DNA of 64,000 bases from an uncultured Naasia sp. (lineage in GTDB: Bacteria; Actinomycetota; Actinomycetes; Actinomycetales; Microbacteriaceae), in NCBI GenBank assembly GCA_913778905.1, contig CAJYYA010000014.1:62001-126000 (forward strand), read 5' to 3'. Positions 50,084 to 58,021 of the stretch are shown here, piece by piece (the stretch's first letter is position 1; every line of letters begins with the position of its first letter). The notes beneath the pieces were generated by a model. It was not told where the DNA came from and made no database searches. It was given only the letters and a program-made list of their open reading frames with translations. Both the position numbers and the translations under genes were made by a program.

Positions 50084-50645
50084 CTTCGTTTCGCTGCGCT
50101 CAACGGGCGGGGCTGTGCGCCGGTTCCGCCCATTGAGCGCAGCGAAATGAAGGGCCCGCACCAACTTCCCGCCCGCCCATTGAGCGCAGCGATATGAAGG
50201 GCCTGACTGCGAGTGCACGTTTCGCGACGCTCCTTCGTCGCTCCTCAACGAGCGGCCTCGTGCATTCCCAGGTCGCTGAGGAGGTCGCTCTGCGACCGTC
50301 GCGAAGCGCCCGAGCGGATACGGAGTTCGAAGTGGTCGCCCGCTCTGCCTGCGTTTCGCTCCGCTCAACGGGCGGGGCTGTGCGCCTGTTCCGCCCATTG
50401 AGCGCAGCGACTTGAAGGGGCCGGCACCAACTTCCCGCCCGCCCATTGAGCGCAGCGAAATGAAGGGCCTCACTGCGGGTGCTCGTTTCGCGACGCTCCT
50501 TCGTCGCTCCTCAACGAGCGGCCTCGTGCATCCCCCGGTCGCTGAGGAGGTCGCTCTGCGACCGTCGCGAAGCGCCCGAGCGGATACGGAGTTCGAAGTG
50601 GTCGCCCGCTCTGCCTGCGTTTCGCTCCGCTCAACGGGCGGGGCC
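50084..50645. repeat. 265/266-bp tandem direct repeat, two copies
   Basis: The segment beginning CAACGGGCGGGGC at 50101 recurs at 50366 and, as a partial third unit, at 50632; GTTTCGCGACGC at 50219 recurs at 50485. The two units differ at few positions and by a one-base indel. Within each unit are inverted motifs, GCTGCGCTCAACGGGCGG and CGCCCATTGAGCGCAGCG, of the kind scattered in Microbacteriaceae intergenic DNA. Open frames exist inside the repeats but are low-complexity and duplicated, so I call no gene in the 643 bp between moaD and the lipid kinase. Confidence 0.88.
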
Positions 50646-50690
50646 GGACCGATCCAGCCGACTCCCGACCGGCTCACGGCTGCGTCTCCT

Positions 50691-50696
50691 TAGAGT
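50691..50696 (+). promoter_or_regulatory. -10 box TAGAGT of the lipid kinase gene
   Basis: TAGAGT ends six bases before the ATG at 50703, directly to the right of the tandem repeat. This is the leaderless geometry. Confidence 0.55.
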
Positions 50697-50702
50697 GAGC
50701 GC

Positions 50703-51725
50703 ATGTCGCAGTCCTCTGAGCGCCGCACGGTCGCCATCGTCATCAATCCGAGCAAATTCGACGCCCTCGACGAGGTGAAGGACACCATCACCGGGTTCGC
50801 CACGTTCTCCGGGTGGAGCGAGCCGCTCTGGTTCGAGACGGACGCCGATGACTCCGGCCTCGCCGCTGCGGAGAAGGCGCGCGCGGCAGAGCCCGACCTC
50901 GTCTGCGTCATGGGCGGCGACGGCACGGTTCGCGTGGTCGCGGGCGTGCTCCGCGGATCCGGCATCCCCTACGGTCTGCTGCCGAGCGGCACGGGCAACC
51001 TCCTCGCGCGCAACCTCGGCATCCCCGTCGACTCGCTCGAGGGGGCTCTCGAGATCGCCTTCCGCGGCCAGGATCGCGCGATCGACGTGGGTCTCGCCAG
51101 CTTCGACGGCGGCGAGGACCGCCCCTTCGTCGTCATGGGTGGAGTCGGCCTCGACGCCGAGATCATGGACAAGACCGACGACAACCTCAAGAAGAAGGTC
51201 GGCTGGGGCGCCTACGTCGCTGCCGCGGGACCGAGCCTGCTGAAAGGGAAGTTCGGCGTGACGATCTCGGTCGACGGCGAGGAGCAGCCGAAGGTCGACA
51301 CCCAGATGGTGCTCGCGTGCAACTGCAGTTCGGTCATGGGCGGTATCGAGGTCGCGACCGGTGCTGTGCTGGATGACGGGGTGCTCGACCTCGTCGTGTT
51401 GCAGACCAACATCGTCGCCGGTTGGGTCGGTGTCGCTATCGACGTCGCCGCGGGCAACCGCAACGGGCTCGCGTCGCTGAAGCAGTGGGCGGGCAAGGAG
51501 TACACGTTCCAGCTGGAGAAGCCGGTCCTGGCCGAGCTCGACGGCGACCCGATCGGCGAGGCGACGAGTGGACGCTTCGGTGTCGATCCGGCATCGCTCA
51601 TCGTCCGCCTGCCCGTGCCCGCCAGCGCCAGCGCCGGACTGACCCCGCGCAGCAAGGGCGTCGAGATCCGCTCGGAGGCCCCCTCGAAGCTCGAGGAGAC
51701 CCGCGACGAGGTCGACCCGAAGTAG
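50703..51725 (+). CDS. Diacylglycerol kinase family lipid kinase
   Basis: 340 aa. DAGK catalytic domain: AIVINPSKFDALDE at the start, VCVMGGDGTVRVVAGVL with the GGDGT motif (about residues 68-75), and LLPSGTGNLLARNLGIP. The C-terminal beta domain carries MGGVGLDAEIM and LDDGVLDLVVLQ. Members phosphorylate diacylglycerol, sphingoid bases or act in lipid turnover, and the substrate is not readable here. The C-terminal 30 residues are charged and likely disordered. It has its own leaderless promoter and is not functionally connected to the flanking Moco genes. Confidence 0.93.
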   Translation: MSQSSERRTVAIVINPSKFDALDEVKDTITGFATFSGWSEPLWFETDADDSGLAAAEKARAAEPDLVCVMGGDGTVRVVAGVLRGSGIPYGLLPSGTGNLLARNLGIPVDSLEGALEIAFRGQDRAIDVGLASFDGGEDRPFVVMGGVGLDAEIMDKTDDNLKKKVGWGAYVAAAGPSLLKGKFGVTISVDGEEQPKVDTQMVLACNCSSVMGGIEVATGAVLDDGVLDLVVLQTNIVAGWVGVAIDVAAGNRNGLASLKQWAGKEYTFQLEKPVLAELDGDPIGEATSGRFGVDPASLIVRLPVPASASAGLTPRSKGVEIRSEAPSKLEETRDEVDPK

Positions 51726-51744
51726 CTCCGGGAGCAGAGGGCGG

Positions 51745-51870
51745 GCCTCGATACGCTTCGCTACTCGGCCGGTCTCGGTACGGAGCGCTTCGCGGCCCCT
51801 CGTCGACCTCCGTACCGCGAACGTGGGGGCGCAGCGGGCACAGACACGAGTAGGAGCGAAGCGTCGTGCC
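51745..51870. repeat. Intergenic inverted-repeat cluster
   Basis: CGATACGCTTCGCTACTCG (51749-51767) is echoed in reverse by ACGAGTAGGAGCGAAGCGTCG near 51846-51866, and CGGTACGGAG (51776-51785) pairs exactly with CTCCGTACCG (51808-51817). The GATACGCTTCGCTACTCG motif is a common intergenic repeat of Microbacteriaceae. It lies between convergent genes and may act as a terminator. Confidence 0.6.
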
Positions 51871-51882
51871 GGCAGAGCCCGA

Positions 51883-52233
51883 TCACCCGTCCCGCTCGTC
51901 TCCGTCCCCGTCGATGTGGTCGTCAGGAAACGGACGCCGATCGATGTAGACGAAGTAACCGACGAGGTAGAGAGTCGCGGCTGCCAGGGGGAACATGCCC
52001 CACACGGACGGGAAGCGGGGGAGGAGCAGAAGCGCCACGAGAACCACGCCCACGACGCTGACGACCGCGTAGCCCATCAGGAGCCGCCACCCCCATCGGC
52101 CGCTATTGAGCGTCAGCTGCAGATCTCGCCTCCGCTGCGGGTCGCGGTTGAGAAGTGGGAGGAGGACCATGCCTGCCGCGATGACGCAGGAGATCACCGG
52201 CAGGGCTGCGGCCGTCGCGTCGTGCATGCGCAT
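51883..52233 (-). CDS. Small three-helix membrane protein
   Basis: 116 aa from the ATG at 52233 (a second ATG two codons later is equally possible). Membrane helices at about residues 9-28, 51-71 and 78-97. The loop NRDPQRRRDLQLTLNSGRWGW between helices 1 and 2 is basic, and the tail DRRPFPDDHIDGDGDERDG is strongly acidic. No family recognised. Convergent with the lipid kinase gene and divergent from the GrpB gene, with repeat-like sequence on both sides. Confidence 0.65.
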   Translation of the reverse strand: MRMHDATAAALPVISCVIAAGMVLLPLLNRDPQRRRDLQLTLNSGRWGWRLLMGYAVVSVVGVVLVALLLLPRFPSVWGMFPLAAATLYLVGYFVYIDRRPFPDDHIDGDGDERDG

Positions 52234-52338
52234 CGTCGCGTCATTCGTGGCTTCCGGGGCGGGTTGAGACCGCGAGGCCCCTCGTGCGAAGCCCGTGCCG
52301 GAAGCGAAGCGTAGCGAGGCCGGCCTCAGAATGATCGG

Positions 52339-52896
52339 ATGGATCAGGAAAGCGGACCCGTGGACGGTATCGAACCGGAACTGATTGGCGGGATCGAGCC
52401 GCTGCGGGTGGGGCTTTCCGACTATCGCGAGGAATGGGCCCGCACCTTCGAGGAACATCGCGTCCGAATCCGCGAAGCTCTCGGCGACCGGGCGCTCGTG
52501 GTGGAGCACATCGGATCGACCTCCGTGCCGGGCCTCGCCGCGAAGCCCATCGTCGACATCGTGGTCGCGGTGGCGGACGTCGCCGACGAGCGCGACTATC
52601 TGGACGACCTGCTCGGGGCGGGATACCTGTTACGCGTGCGCGAGCCGGGCCACCGCCTCGTCCGGACGCCCGAACGGGACGTCCATGTGCACATCTATCG
52701 GCGTGGGGACCCGGCGATCGAGGCCTACCTGGTGCTTCGCGATCGTCTGCGATCCGACAGGGAGGACCGTGCACTGTACGAGTCGACCAAGCGCGAACTC
52801 ATGACCCGCGAGTGGGCCGACATGAACGCGTACGCCGATGCCAAGACCGGTGTCATCCTGGGCATCCTCGAGCGAGCTCGGAGCGGTCGCGTGTAG
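52339..52896 (+). CDS. GrpB family protein (nucleotidyltransferase fold)
   Basis: 185 aa. The GrpB/UPF0157 signature is clear: VEHIGSTSVPGLAAKPIVDIVVAV (residues 55-78), with GSTSVPGLxAKPxxD, followed by RDVHVHIYRRGDPAIEAYLVLRDRLR and a C-terminal YADAKTGVILGILERAR helix. The fold is that of minimal nucleotidyltransferases, but the reaction of this group is not established; some members are fused to CoaE. CAGAAT six bases before the ATG is a weak version of the leaderless promoter pattern. Convergent with moaE. Confidence 0.93.
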   Translation: MDQESGPVDGIEPELIGGIEPLRVGLSDYREEWARTFEEHRVRIREALGDRALVVEHIGSTSVPGLAAKPIVDIVVAVADVADERDYLDDLLGAGYLLRVREPGHRLVRTPERDVHVHIYRRGDPAIEAYLVLRDRLRSDREDRALYESTKRELMTREWADMNAYADAKTGVILGILERARSGRV

Positions 52897-52914
52897 ACCG
52901 GGCTGGCCCTCTGC

Positions 52915-53328
52915 TCAGAGGCCGACCCAGTCGCTCTCGCCGTCGGGGTAGTGCTGCTTCTTCCAGATCGCGACTTCGGTCTTGATCCGGTCGACCAGCT
53001 CGCCGCACCAGCGGAACGCATCCGCACGATGGGGCGACGCGACCGCCGCCACGAGTGCGACGTCGCCGATTCCGAGCGCGCCGAACCGGTGTGCCGCGGC
53101 CACGGTGAGACCGCTCTCGGCCGCAACCTTCTCGCAGCAGGCGCGCAACATCGCCTCGGCGTCCGGGTGAGCGCTGTAGTCGAGCGCGGTCACGGAACGC
53201 CCGCCGTCGAGGTCGCGTACGACCCCCCGGAACGTGACCAGGGCGCCGTCGGCGACCGTCATGACGGCCTCCTCGATCTCGGCGCTCTCGATCGGCTGGT
53301 CCGTCACTCGCGCGATCGGAACGCTCAT
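52915..53328 (-). CDS. moaE: Molybdopterin synthase catalytic subunit
   Basis: 137 aa; ATG at 53328 in an ATGA overlap with the moaC-mogA stop. Forms the synthase with MoaD, adding two dithiolene sulfurs to precursor Z. GALVTFRGVVRDLDGGRSVTALDYSAHPDAEAML (residues 25-60), AAAHRFGALGIGDVALVAAVASPHRADAFRWC and the catalytic Lys in DRIKTEVAIWKKQHYPDGESDWV are all present. It is the last gene of the moeB-moeA-moaC/mogA-moaE run. Confidence 0.96.
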   Translation of the reverse strand: MSVPIARVTDQPIESAEIEEAVMTVADGALVTFRGVVRDLDGGRSVTALDYSAHPDAEAMLRACCEKVAAESGLTVAAAHRFGALGIGDVALVAAVASPHRADAFRWCGELVDRIKTEVAIWKKQHYPDGESDWVGL

Positions 53329-54467
53329 CGGTCGACTCGTTTCTCGTGGTGATGCGGCCCGCGGCCGTCGCGGGGAGGGGCAGTGTTCCCGGAGGCGCCG
53401 ACGGTGTGATCGCCTCCGCCGGAGATCTGGGCCACCAGATGGTCGAGGACGCCGTCGAGCACCCCGAGTCCATCGCGGACACCGCCCGGAGAGCCGGGGA
53501 GGTTGACGATGACGGTGCCGTTCGCGACACCGGCGAGGCCGCGACTGAGGGCGGCGGTCGGGATCTTCGCACCGGCGGCTCGGATCGCCTCGGCGATGCC
53601 CGGGATCGGACGATCGAGCAGGGGGGCGGTCGCTTCCGGGGTGACATCGGTCGGGCTGAGCCCGGTGCCGCCGGTCGTGATGATGGTCGCCGGGCGGGCT
53701 GCCAGCAGCCGGGGGAGGGTCGTCGCGACATCGGCGTCGGCGACCACGGCGACCTCGTCGACCGAGAACGCGTGCGCTTCGAGCCATTCGGCGATCTGCG
53801 GGCCGGTCGTGTCCTGCCGCTCACCGCTCGCACCTCGCGTGGACGCGACGATCACGGCCGCGGTACGAGCGCGGACGGCCGGAGTGGCCGGGACGGCTGA
53901 AGCCACGGCCGGGCCCGAACCGTCGCGGCCGGCTGAAGGGCCGGTGGAGGAGTGCTCCGTCAACCACACCTCTCGATCCCACTCGCCGCGTTTGCCACCG
54001 GTCTTGGTGAGGAGGCGGACGTCGGTCAGCGACGCGGCCGGGTCGACGGCCTTGACCATGTCGTGGAGGGTCAGTCCCGCGACGGTGACGGCCGTCAACG
54101 CTTCCATCTCGACGCCGGTGCGCCCGCTCGTGGCGACGGTAGCGACGATGCGCACGCGATCGCCGCCGGGGAAGAGGTCGAGGGACACCGAATCGATGGG
54201 CAGCGGATGGCAGAGCGGGATGAGTTCGCTCGTGCGCTTCGATCCGGCGATGCCGGCGATGCGTGCCGTCGCGAGCGCGTCCGCCTTCTTCAGACCGTCG
54301 CTGATGAGCAGGTCGACGACCTCGGCGGTCGTGATGAGAACCCCCTCGGCCACCGCCTCGCGACGGGTGACCTCTTTGCCCCCGACATCGATCATGCGGG
54401 CGCGTCCGTCGGCGTCCACGTGGGTGAACCCCGAGGCGTCTCGGGTGTCGGTCGTCGACTCGGTCAC
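53325..54467 (-). CDS. Bifunctional MoaC/MogA molybdenum cofactor protein
   Basis: 380-aa fusion from a GTG in a GTGA overlap with moeA. Residues about 10-165 are MoaC (cyclic pyranopterin monophosphate synthase): FTHVDADGRARMIDVGGKEVTRREA, LIPLCHPLPIDSV, MEALTAVTVAGLTLHDMVKAVD and TGGKRGEW are diagnostic. A linker rich in Ser, Gly and Ala (about 170-200) leads to a MogA/MoaB domain (about 203-350): AAVIVASTRGASGERQDTTGP, TTGGTGLSPTDVTPEAT and IVNLPGSPGGVRDGL. The single chain would make the pyranopterin precursor and later adenylate molybdopterin. The last 25 residues are His-rich. Confidence 0.94.
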   Translation of the reverse strand: MTESTTDTRDASGFTHVDADGRARMIDVGGKEVTRREAVAEGVLITTAEVVDLLISDGLKKADALATARIAGIAGSKRTSELIPLCHPLPIDSVSLDLFPGGDRVRIVATVATSGRTGVEMEALTAVTVAGLTLHDMVKAVDPAASLTDVRLLTKTGGKRGEWDREVWLTEHSSTGPSAGRDGSGPAVASAVPATPAVRARTAAVIVASTRGASGERQDTTGPQIAEWLEAHAFSVDEVAVVADADVATTLPRLLAARPATIITTGGTGLSPTDVTPEATAPLLDRPIPGIAEAIRAAGAKIPTAALSRGLAGVANGTVIVNLPGSPGGVRDGLGVLDGVLDHLVAQISGGGDHTVGASGNTAPPRDGRGPHHHEKRVDR

Positions 54468-55708
54468 AGGGGGAGCACCTCTACGGTCGCGCCCGCGTCG
54501 AGGCGGGTGGTGTCTTCGGGGATGTCGAGAAGGCAGTCCGCGCCGGCCATCGCCGCGACGAGGTGGGAGCCGGGGCCCGACACGACGGATACGGACCCTC
54601 CAGCACGCACGCCGCGCAGCCACTGTCGCTTGCCGGCGACCGACTCGACGGGTGCCGTGAGTGTCACCGCGACGGGCTCGATGGGCGGGAGACCCGCGAG
54701 CCGCCGGAGGACGGGGCGGAGGAAGACCGCGAACGAGACCTGGGCGCTGACGGGGTTGCCCGGGAAGGAGATGACGGGGACTCCCTCGACGATCGCCGTG
54801 CACTGAGGGCCGCCGGGCTGCATGGCCACCTCGGTCACATCGGCGCCGAGCGGTTCGAGCACGTCCCGCACCACCTCGAACGCCCCTTTCGACACGCCTC
54901 CGGATGTGACGACCAGGTCCGCCTCGGCCACTGCCCGGGCCAGCGCGACGCGGAACGGCTCGGCCTCGTCGACCGTGCGCAGGGTCTCGACGACTCGCGC
55001 GCCGCTCTCGGTCAGGGCTGCGCTCAACGCGACGGTGTTGGCGTCGTAGACCTGACCGGGGAGGACGGGGTGGCCCGGCTCGACGAGTTCGGCACCCGAC
55101 GAGATGACGACGACGCGGAGGGGTGAGACGACCTCGACGTCGCCGATACCCGAAGCAGCCAGCGCCGCGAGATGACGGGGCGCGAGGAGAGTCCCGGCGG
55201 GCACGAGCTCGTCACCGGCCCGCACGTCGGACCCGGGCTCGCGGACGTAGTCACCCGATTGTTGTGTGCGCTCGATGACGACGGATCCATCGGGGCCCTC
55301 GGTCGTGTACTCGACCGGGACGATCGCGTCGGCGCCCTGCGGAACCGGCGCTCCCGTCATGATGCGGGCCGCGGCCCCCGGACCCAGGATCTCGGGCGCC
55401 CCGGGGGCGGCGGCGATCGTCGCGGTGACCGGCAAGGTCGCGGGAACCGAGGTGACGTCCGAGGCGATGACGGCGAAACCGTCCATCTGCGAATTGCGGA
55501 AGAGGGGGAGGTCGACGGGGGAGACGACCGCCTCGGCGGTCACGCGTCCGGACGCGTGACCGAGCGGGACGCGCTCGGAGAACGTGACGACATCGCTCAC
55601 CAGGTCGGCGACGACACGGATGTGTTCGTCCACGGCCCGGCGGCCTTCGTCGATGATGCCCTGGGGAGGGTGGGCCCGAGAATGCGGGGCGTGGTGGACG
55701 TCGGACAT
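54464..55708 (-). CDS. moeA: Molybdopterin molybdenumtransferase
   Basis: 414 aa from the ATG at 55708. Inserts molybdate into adenylylated molybdopterin. Family blocks: LPLFRNSQMDGFAVIASDV (near 70), IMTGAPVPQGADAIVPVE (near 114), GSDVRAGDELVPAGTLL, VVVISSGAELVEPGHPVLPGQVYDANT (near 200), LVVTSGGVSKGAFEVVRDVL and ISFPGNPVSAQVSFAVFLRPVL (near 320). The N-terminal 25 residues are His-rich and variable. One base separates its start from the ThiF-like gene's stop, and its stop overlaps the next GTG, so moeB-moeA-moaC/mogA-moaE form one tightly packed operon. Confidence 0.95.
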   Translation of the reverse strand: MSDVHHAPHSRAHPPQGIIDEGRRAVDEHIRVVADLVSDVVTFSERVPLGHASGRVTAEAVVSPVDLPLFRNSQMDGFAVIASDVTSVPATLPVTATIAAAPGAPEILGPGAAARIMTGAPVPQGADAIVPVEYTTEGPDGSVVIERTQQSGDYVREPGSDVRAGDELVPAGTLLAPRHLAALAASGIGDVEVVSPLRVVVISSGAELVEPGHPVLPGQVYDANTVALSAALTESGARVVETLRTVDEAEPFRVALARAVAEADLVVTSGGVSKGAFEVVRDVLEPLGADVTEVAMQPGGPQCTAIVEGVPVISFPGNPVSAQVSFAVFLRPVLRRLAGLPPIEPVAVTLTAPVESVAGKRQWLRGVRAGGSVSVVSGPGSHLVAAMAGADCLLDIPEDTTRLDAGATVEVLPL

Positions 55709-55709
55709 G

Positions 55710-56867
55710 TCAGTACCGGGGAACGGTCGGGTCGACGGCCCGGCTCCACCCGTCGATGCCTCCGGCGAGGTGCGTTCCCTCGAAGCCTGCGGCGCGGAGT
55801 GCGGCGAGCATGCGCTCGGAGCGACCGCCGTGGTGGCAGTAGACGACGATCGGGACGTCGCGGTCGAACTTCTCGAGATCGTCGGGCGTCGCGCTCGACA
55901 TCGGCAGCGTCTTCGCGCCGGGGATCGAGCCGATCTCGACCTCGGCGGGTTCCCGCACGTCGATGAGCTGCACGGGCTGACCCGAGTCGAGGAGTTCGCG
56001 AAGCGCGGGCGCATCGATGTCGTCGGCGGTGGTCCAGTCGGCGGGCAGGCTCACGGAGGGCTCCTCGGTCGTGGTGTGTGTGGAGTTCGCAGAAGATGGG
56101 GTCACCGGTTCGGCGGCCGATGTCGCCCCGGTCCGCCACGAGGCGTCGGGATCGGCGGCGTACCCGAGTTCACGGGTGCGGGACGTGGTGGCGTCGTAGC
56201 TCGTGACGCGTCCGAGGAGGAGGTCGGTGCTGCCGCTCAGCACGGCCACGACCTGCGCGGCCATGAGTGCGCCCGCGACGGTGCAGACAGTGGGCAGGAT
56301 GCCGCCCTCAGCGCAGGAGAGCACCGTCCCCGGAGGGGGCGGCGCGGGGAAGAGGTCCCGATAGACGGGGCCTCGCCCCTCCCAGCTCAGACCGACCTGC
56401 CCGGCGTACTGCGACACGGCTCCCCAGACCACGGGGATGCCGCGCTCGCGCGCGAGGTCGTCGACGAGGTAACGGGTGTCGAAGTTGTCGCTGCCGTCGA
56501 CGATGAGGTCGATACCGGCGAGGAGGCGCGGGCCGGTTCCTGCGTCGAGGCGCTCCCGGTGCCCGATGACTCGGCCGGAGGAGAGAGGCGCGAGACGCTC
56601 GACCGCCGACTCGACCTTGGGGCGGCCGACGTCGACGGAACCGTGGAGGGACTGACGGGGGAGATTGGACGCTTCGACGACGTCGTCGTCGACTATGTGG
56701 ACCTCTCCCACTCCGGCCGCGACGATGGCGGGGAGGACTGCGCTGCCGAGCCCGCCGGCACCGACCACGAGAACGCGGGCGCTGCGGAGCGAGGTCAAGG
56801 CGCCGGCGTCGAAACCGGGCAGGGGTGCGAAGCGCGCCCACTGCTCGCTGTCCACGCTCATCCGCAT
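55710..56867 (-). CDS. moeB: ThiF/MoeB adenylyltransferase with C-terminal rhodanese domain
   Basis: 385 aa from the ATG at 56867; a GTG two codons earlier or an ATG two codons later is possible. Residues 25-240 are an E1-like ThiF domain: VLVVGAGGLGSAVLPAIVAAGVGEVHIVDDDVVEASNLPRQ and DGSDNFDTRYLVDDLA. Residues 285-385 are a rhodanese domain with active-site Cys in VVYCHHGGRSERML. It would adenylate MoaD and transfer sulfur to its C-terminus. The usual YRCLFP is YRDLFP here and the paired CxxC zinc ligands of MoeB are missing, so the structural zinc site appears lost. Head of the moeB-moeA-moaC/mogA-moaE operon. Confidence 0.92.
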   Translation of the reverse strand: MRMSVDSEQWARFAPLPGFDAGALTSLRSARVLVVGAGGLGSAVLPAIVAAGVGEVHIVDDDVVEASNLPRQSLHGSVDVGRPKVESAVERLAPLSSGRVIGHRERLDAGTGPRLLAGIDLIVDGSDNFDTRYLVDDLARERGIPVVWGAVSQYAGQVGLSWEGRGPVYRDLFPAPPPPGTVLSCAEGGILPTVCTVAGALMAAQVVAVLSGSTDLLLGRVTSYDATTSRTRELGYAADPDASWRTGATSAAEPVTPSSANSTHTTTEEPSVSLPADWTTADDIDAPALRELLDSGQPVQLIDVREPAEVEIGSIPGAKTLPMSSATPDDLEKFDRDVPIVVYCHHGGRSERMLAALRAAGFEGTHLAGGIDGWSRAVDPTVPRY

Positions 56868-56958
56868 GCCCACATCTTGCTACAGCCCGCCGACACCGGG
56901 CTGGGTCGTCCGCTCAGCGATGTCGCCGACCGTCTCCCACCACGGACCCCGCGAGTCG

Positions 56959-56964
56959 TATCGT
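56959..56964 (+). promoter_or_regulatory. -10 box TATCGT of the molybdate-binding regulator gene
   Basis: TATCGT ends six bases before the ATG at 56971. It supports this ATG over in-frame upstream codons and implies leaderless transcription. Confidence 0.55.
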
Positions 56965-56970
56965 GGCCCC

Positions 56971-57372
56971 ATGCCCGATCCGATCAAGATCAGCGAAGCG
57001 GCGGCCCTTCTCGGAGTCAGCGACGACACCATTCGGCGGTGGGGCGACTCCGGGCGTCTGACGATCCGCCGCGACGGCGGACCGGCGAAGGTGGACCCTC
57101 AGGAACTCGCCGCGCTCGCCGTGGCGATCGCGAGCGAGCAGCAGGCCCTGGCGAGAGGCTCGCGTCGCTCGTCCGCTCGCAACCGCGTCACCGGGCTCGT
57201 CACCAAGGTCACCCGCGACACGGTCATGGCGCAGGTCGAGCTGCAGGCGGGCCCGTTCCGGTTCGTCTCACTGATGAGCCGTGAGGCGGCTGACGAGCTC
57301 GGCCTTCAGCCCGGCAGCATCGCGACGGCCTCGGTGAAGGCCACGAACGTGACGGTCGAACTGGAGCACTGA
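56971..57372 (+). CDS. Helix-turn-helix protein with molybdate-binding (Mop/TOBE) domain
   Basis: 133 aa. N-terminal excisionase/MerR-like HTH: KISEAAALLGVSDDTIRRWGDSGRL (residues 6-30). C-terminal Mop/TOBE domain: SARNRVTGLVTKVTRDTVMAQVELQAGPFRFVSLMSREAADELGLQPGSIATASVKATNVTVEL (about 69-132), the domain that binds molybdate in ModE and molbindins. It probably senses molybdate and controls modABC or Moco genes. Placed between the divergent moeB operon and the convergent modABC operon. Confidence 0.93.
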   Translation: MPDPIKISEAAALLGVSDDTIRRWGDSGRLTIRRDGGPAKVDPQELAALAVAIASEQQALARGSRRSSARNRVTGLVTKVTRDTVMAQVELQAGPFRFVSLMSREAADELGLQPGSIATASVKATNVTVELEH

Positions 57373-57394
57373 GCGTCTCGCCGGCCGCCCGGAA

Positions 57395-58021
57395 TCAGCG
57401 CGTCGGGCCCTGCAGTGTGACGACGCGGTCGGCCAGCGCCTCGACGTCGGCCGGGTCGTGCGACACCACGAGCGTGGTGCGTCCGGCGGCGGAGGAGCCG
57501 ATGAGGGTGCGCAGGTCGTCTCGGCTGTCGACGTCGACCGACGCGAGCGGCTCGTCGATCAGGAGGACACGAGGATCGACTGCCAGCGCTCGCGCCAGGG
57601 CCACGCGCTGCGACTGACCGCCCGAGAGGCGCCGTGGGCGTCGGTTCGCCAACTCCCCGACCCCCACGGCCTGCAGGAGTTCGTGGGCGATCCGTCGAGC
57701 GTCACTCCGCGAGGCGCCGCGCATGCGCGGCCCGAAAGCCACGTTGTCGAGACAGTCGAGATGGGGGAAGAGCGTCGGGTCCTGCGGAAGATAGCCGATC
57801 CCGACCCGGTGCGGCGTCGGCCGCACTCCGTCGCCCGAGACGACGATGTCGTCGATCCGGACCGAACCGGATGACGCGGGGAGCAGGCCCGCGATCAGCT
57901 GGAGGAGCGTCGACTTGCCGGTCCCGTTCGCGCCGACGACGGCCAGGGTCTCACCGTCCTGCACGGCGAGATCGAATGCCAGCCCGCGCTCCGCGACGGC
58001 TGCATTCACGACGACGCTCAT
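57395..58021 (-). CDS. modC: Molybdate ABC transporter ATP-binding protein
   Basis: 208 aa, short for ModC because it lacks the C-terminal regulatory TOBE domain. ABC motifs: [18 protein letters not shown] (Walker A), [13 protein letters not shown] (Q-loop), [15 protein letters not shown] (signature), [12 protein letters not shown] (Walker B) and VVSHDPADV (H-loop). The ATG overlaps the modB stop by four bases. The missing TOBE domain may be compensated by the separate HTH-Mop protein encoded 22 bp away on the opposite strand. Confidence 0.93.
   Translation of the reverse strand: MSVVVNAAVAERGLAFDLAVQDGETLAVVGANGTGKSTLLQLIAGLLPASSGSVRIDDIVVSGDGVRPTPHRVGIGYLPQDPTLFPHLDCLDNVAFGPRMRGASRSDARRIAHELLQAVGVGELANRRPRRLSGGQSQRVALARALAVDPRVLLIDEPLASVDVDSRDDLRTLIGSSAAGRTTLVVSHDPADVEALADRVVTLQGPTR

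Noticed and set aside
50194-50693. Two similar open frames of 73 and 93 codons, each beginning MKGLTA.
   Set aside because: They lie within the 265-bp tandem repeat, duplicate each other, and are built from intergenic repeat motifs; no ribosome-binding site or domain.
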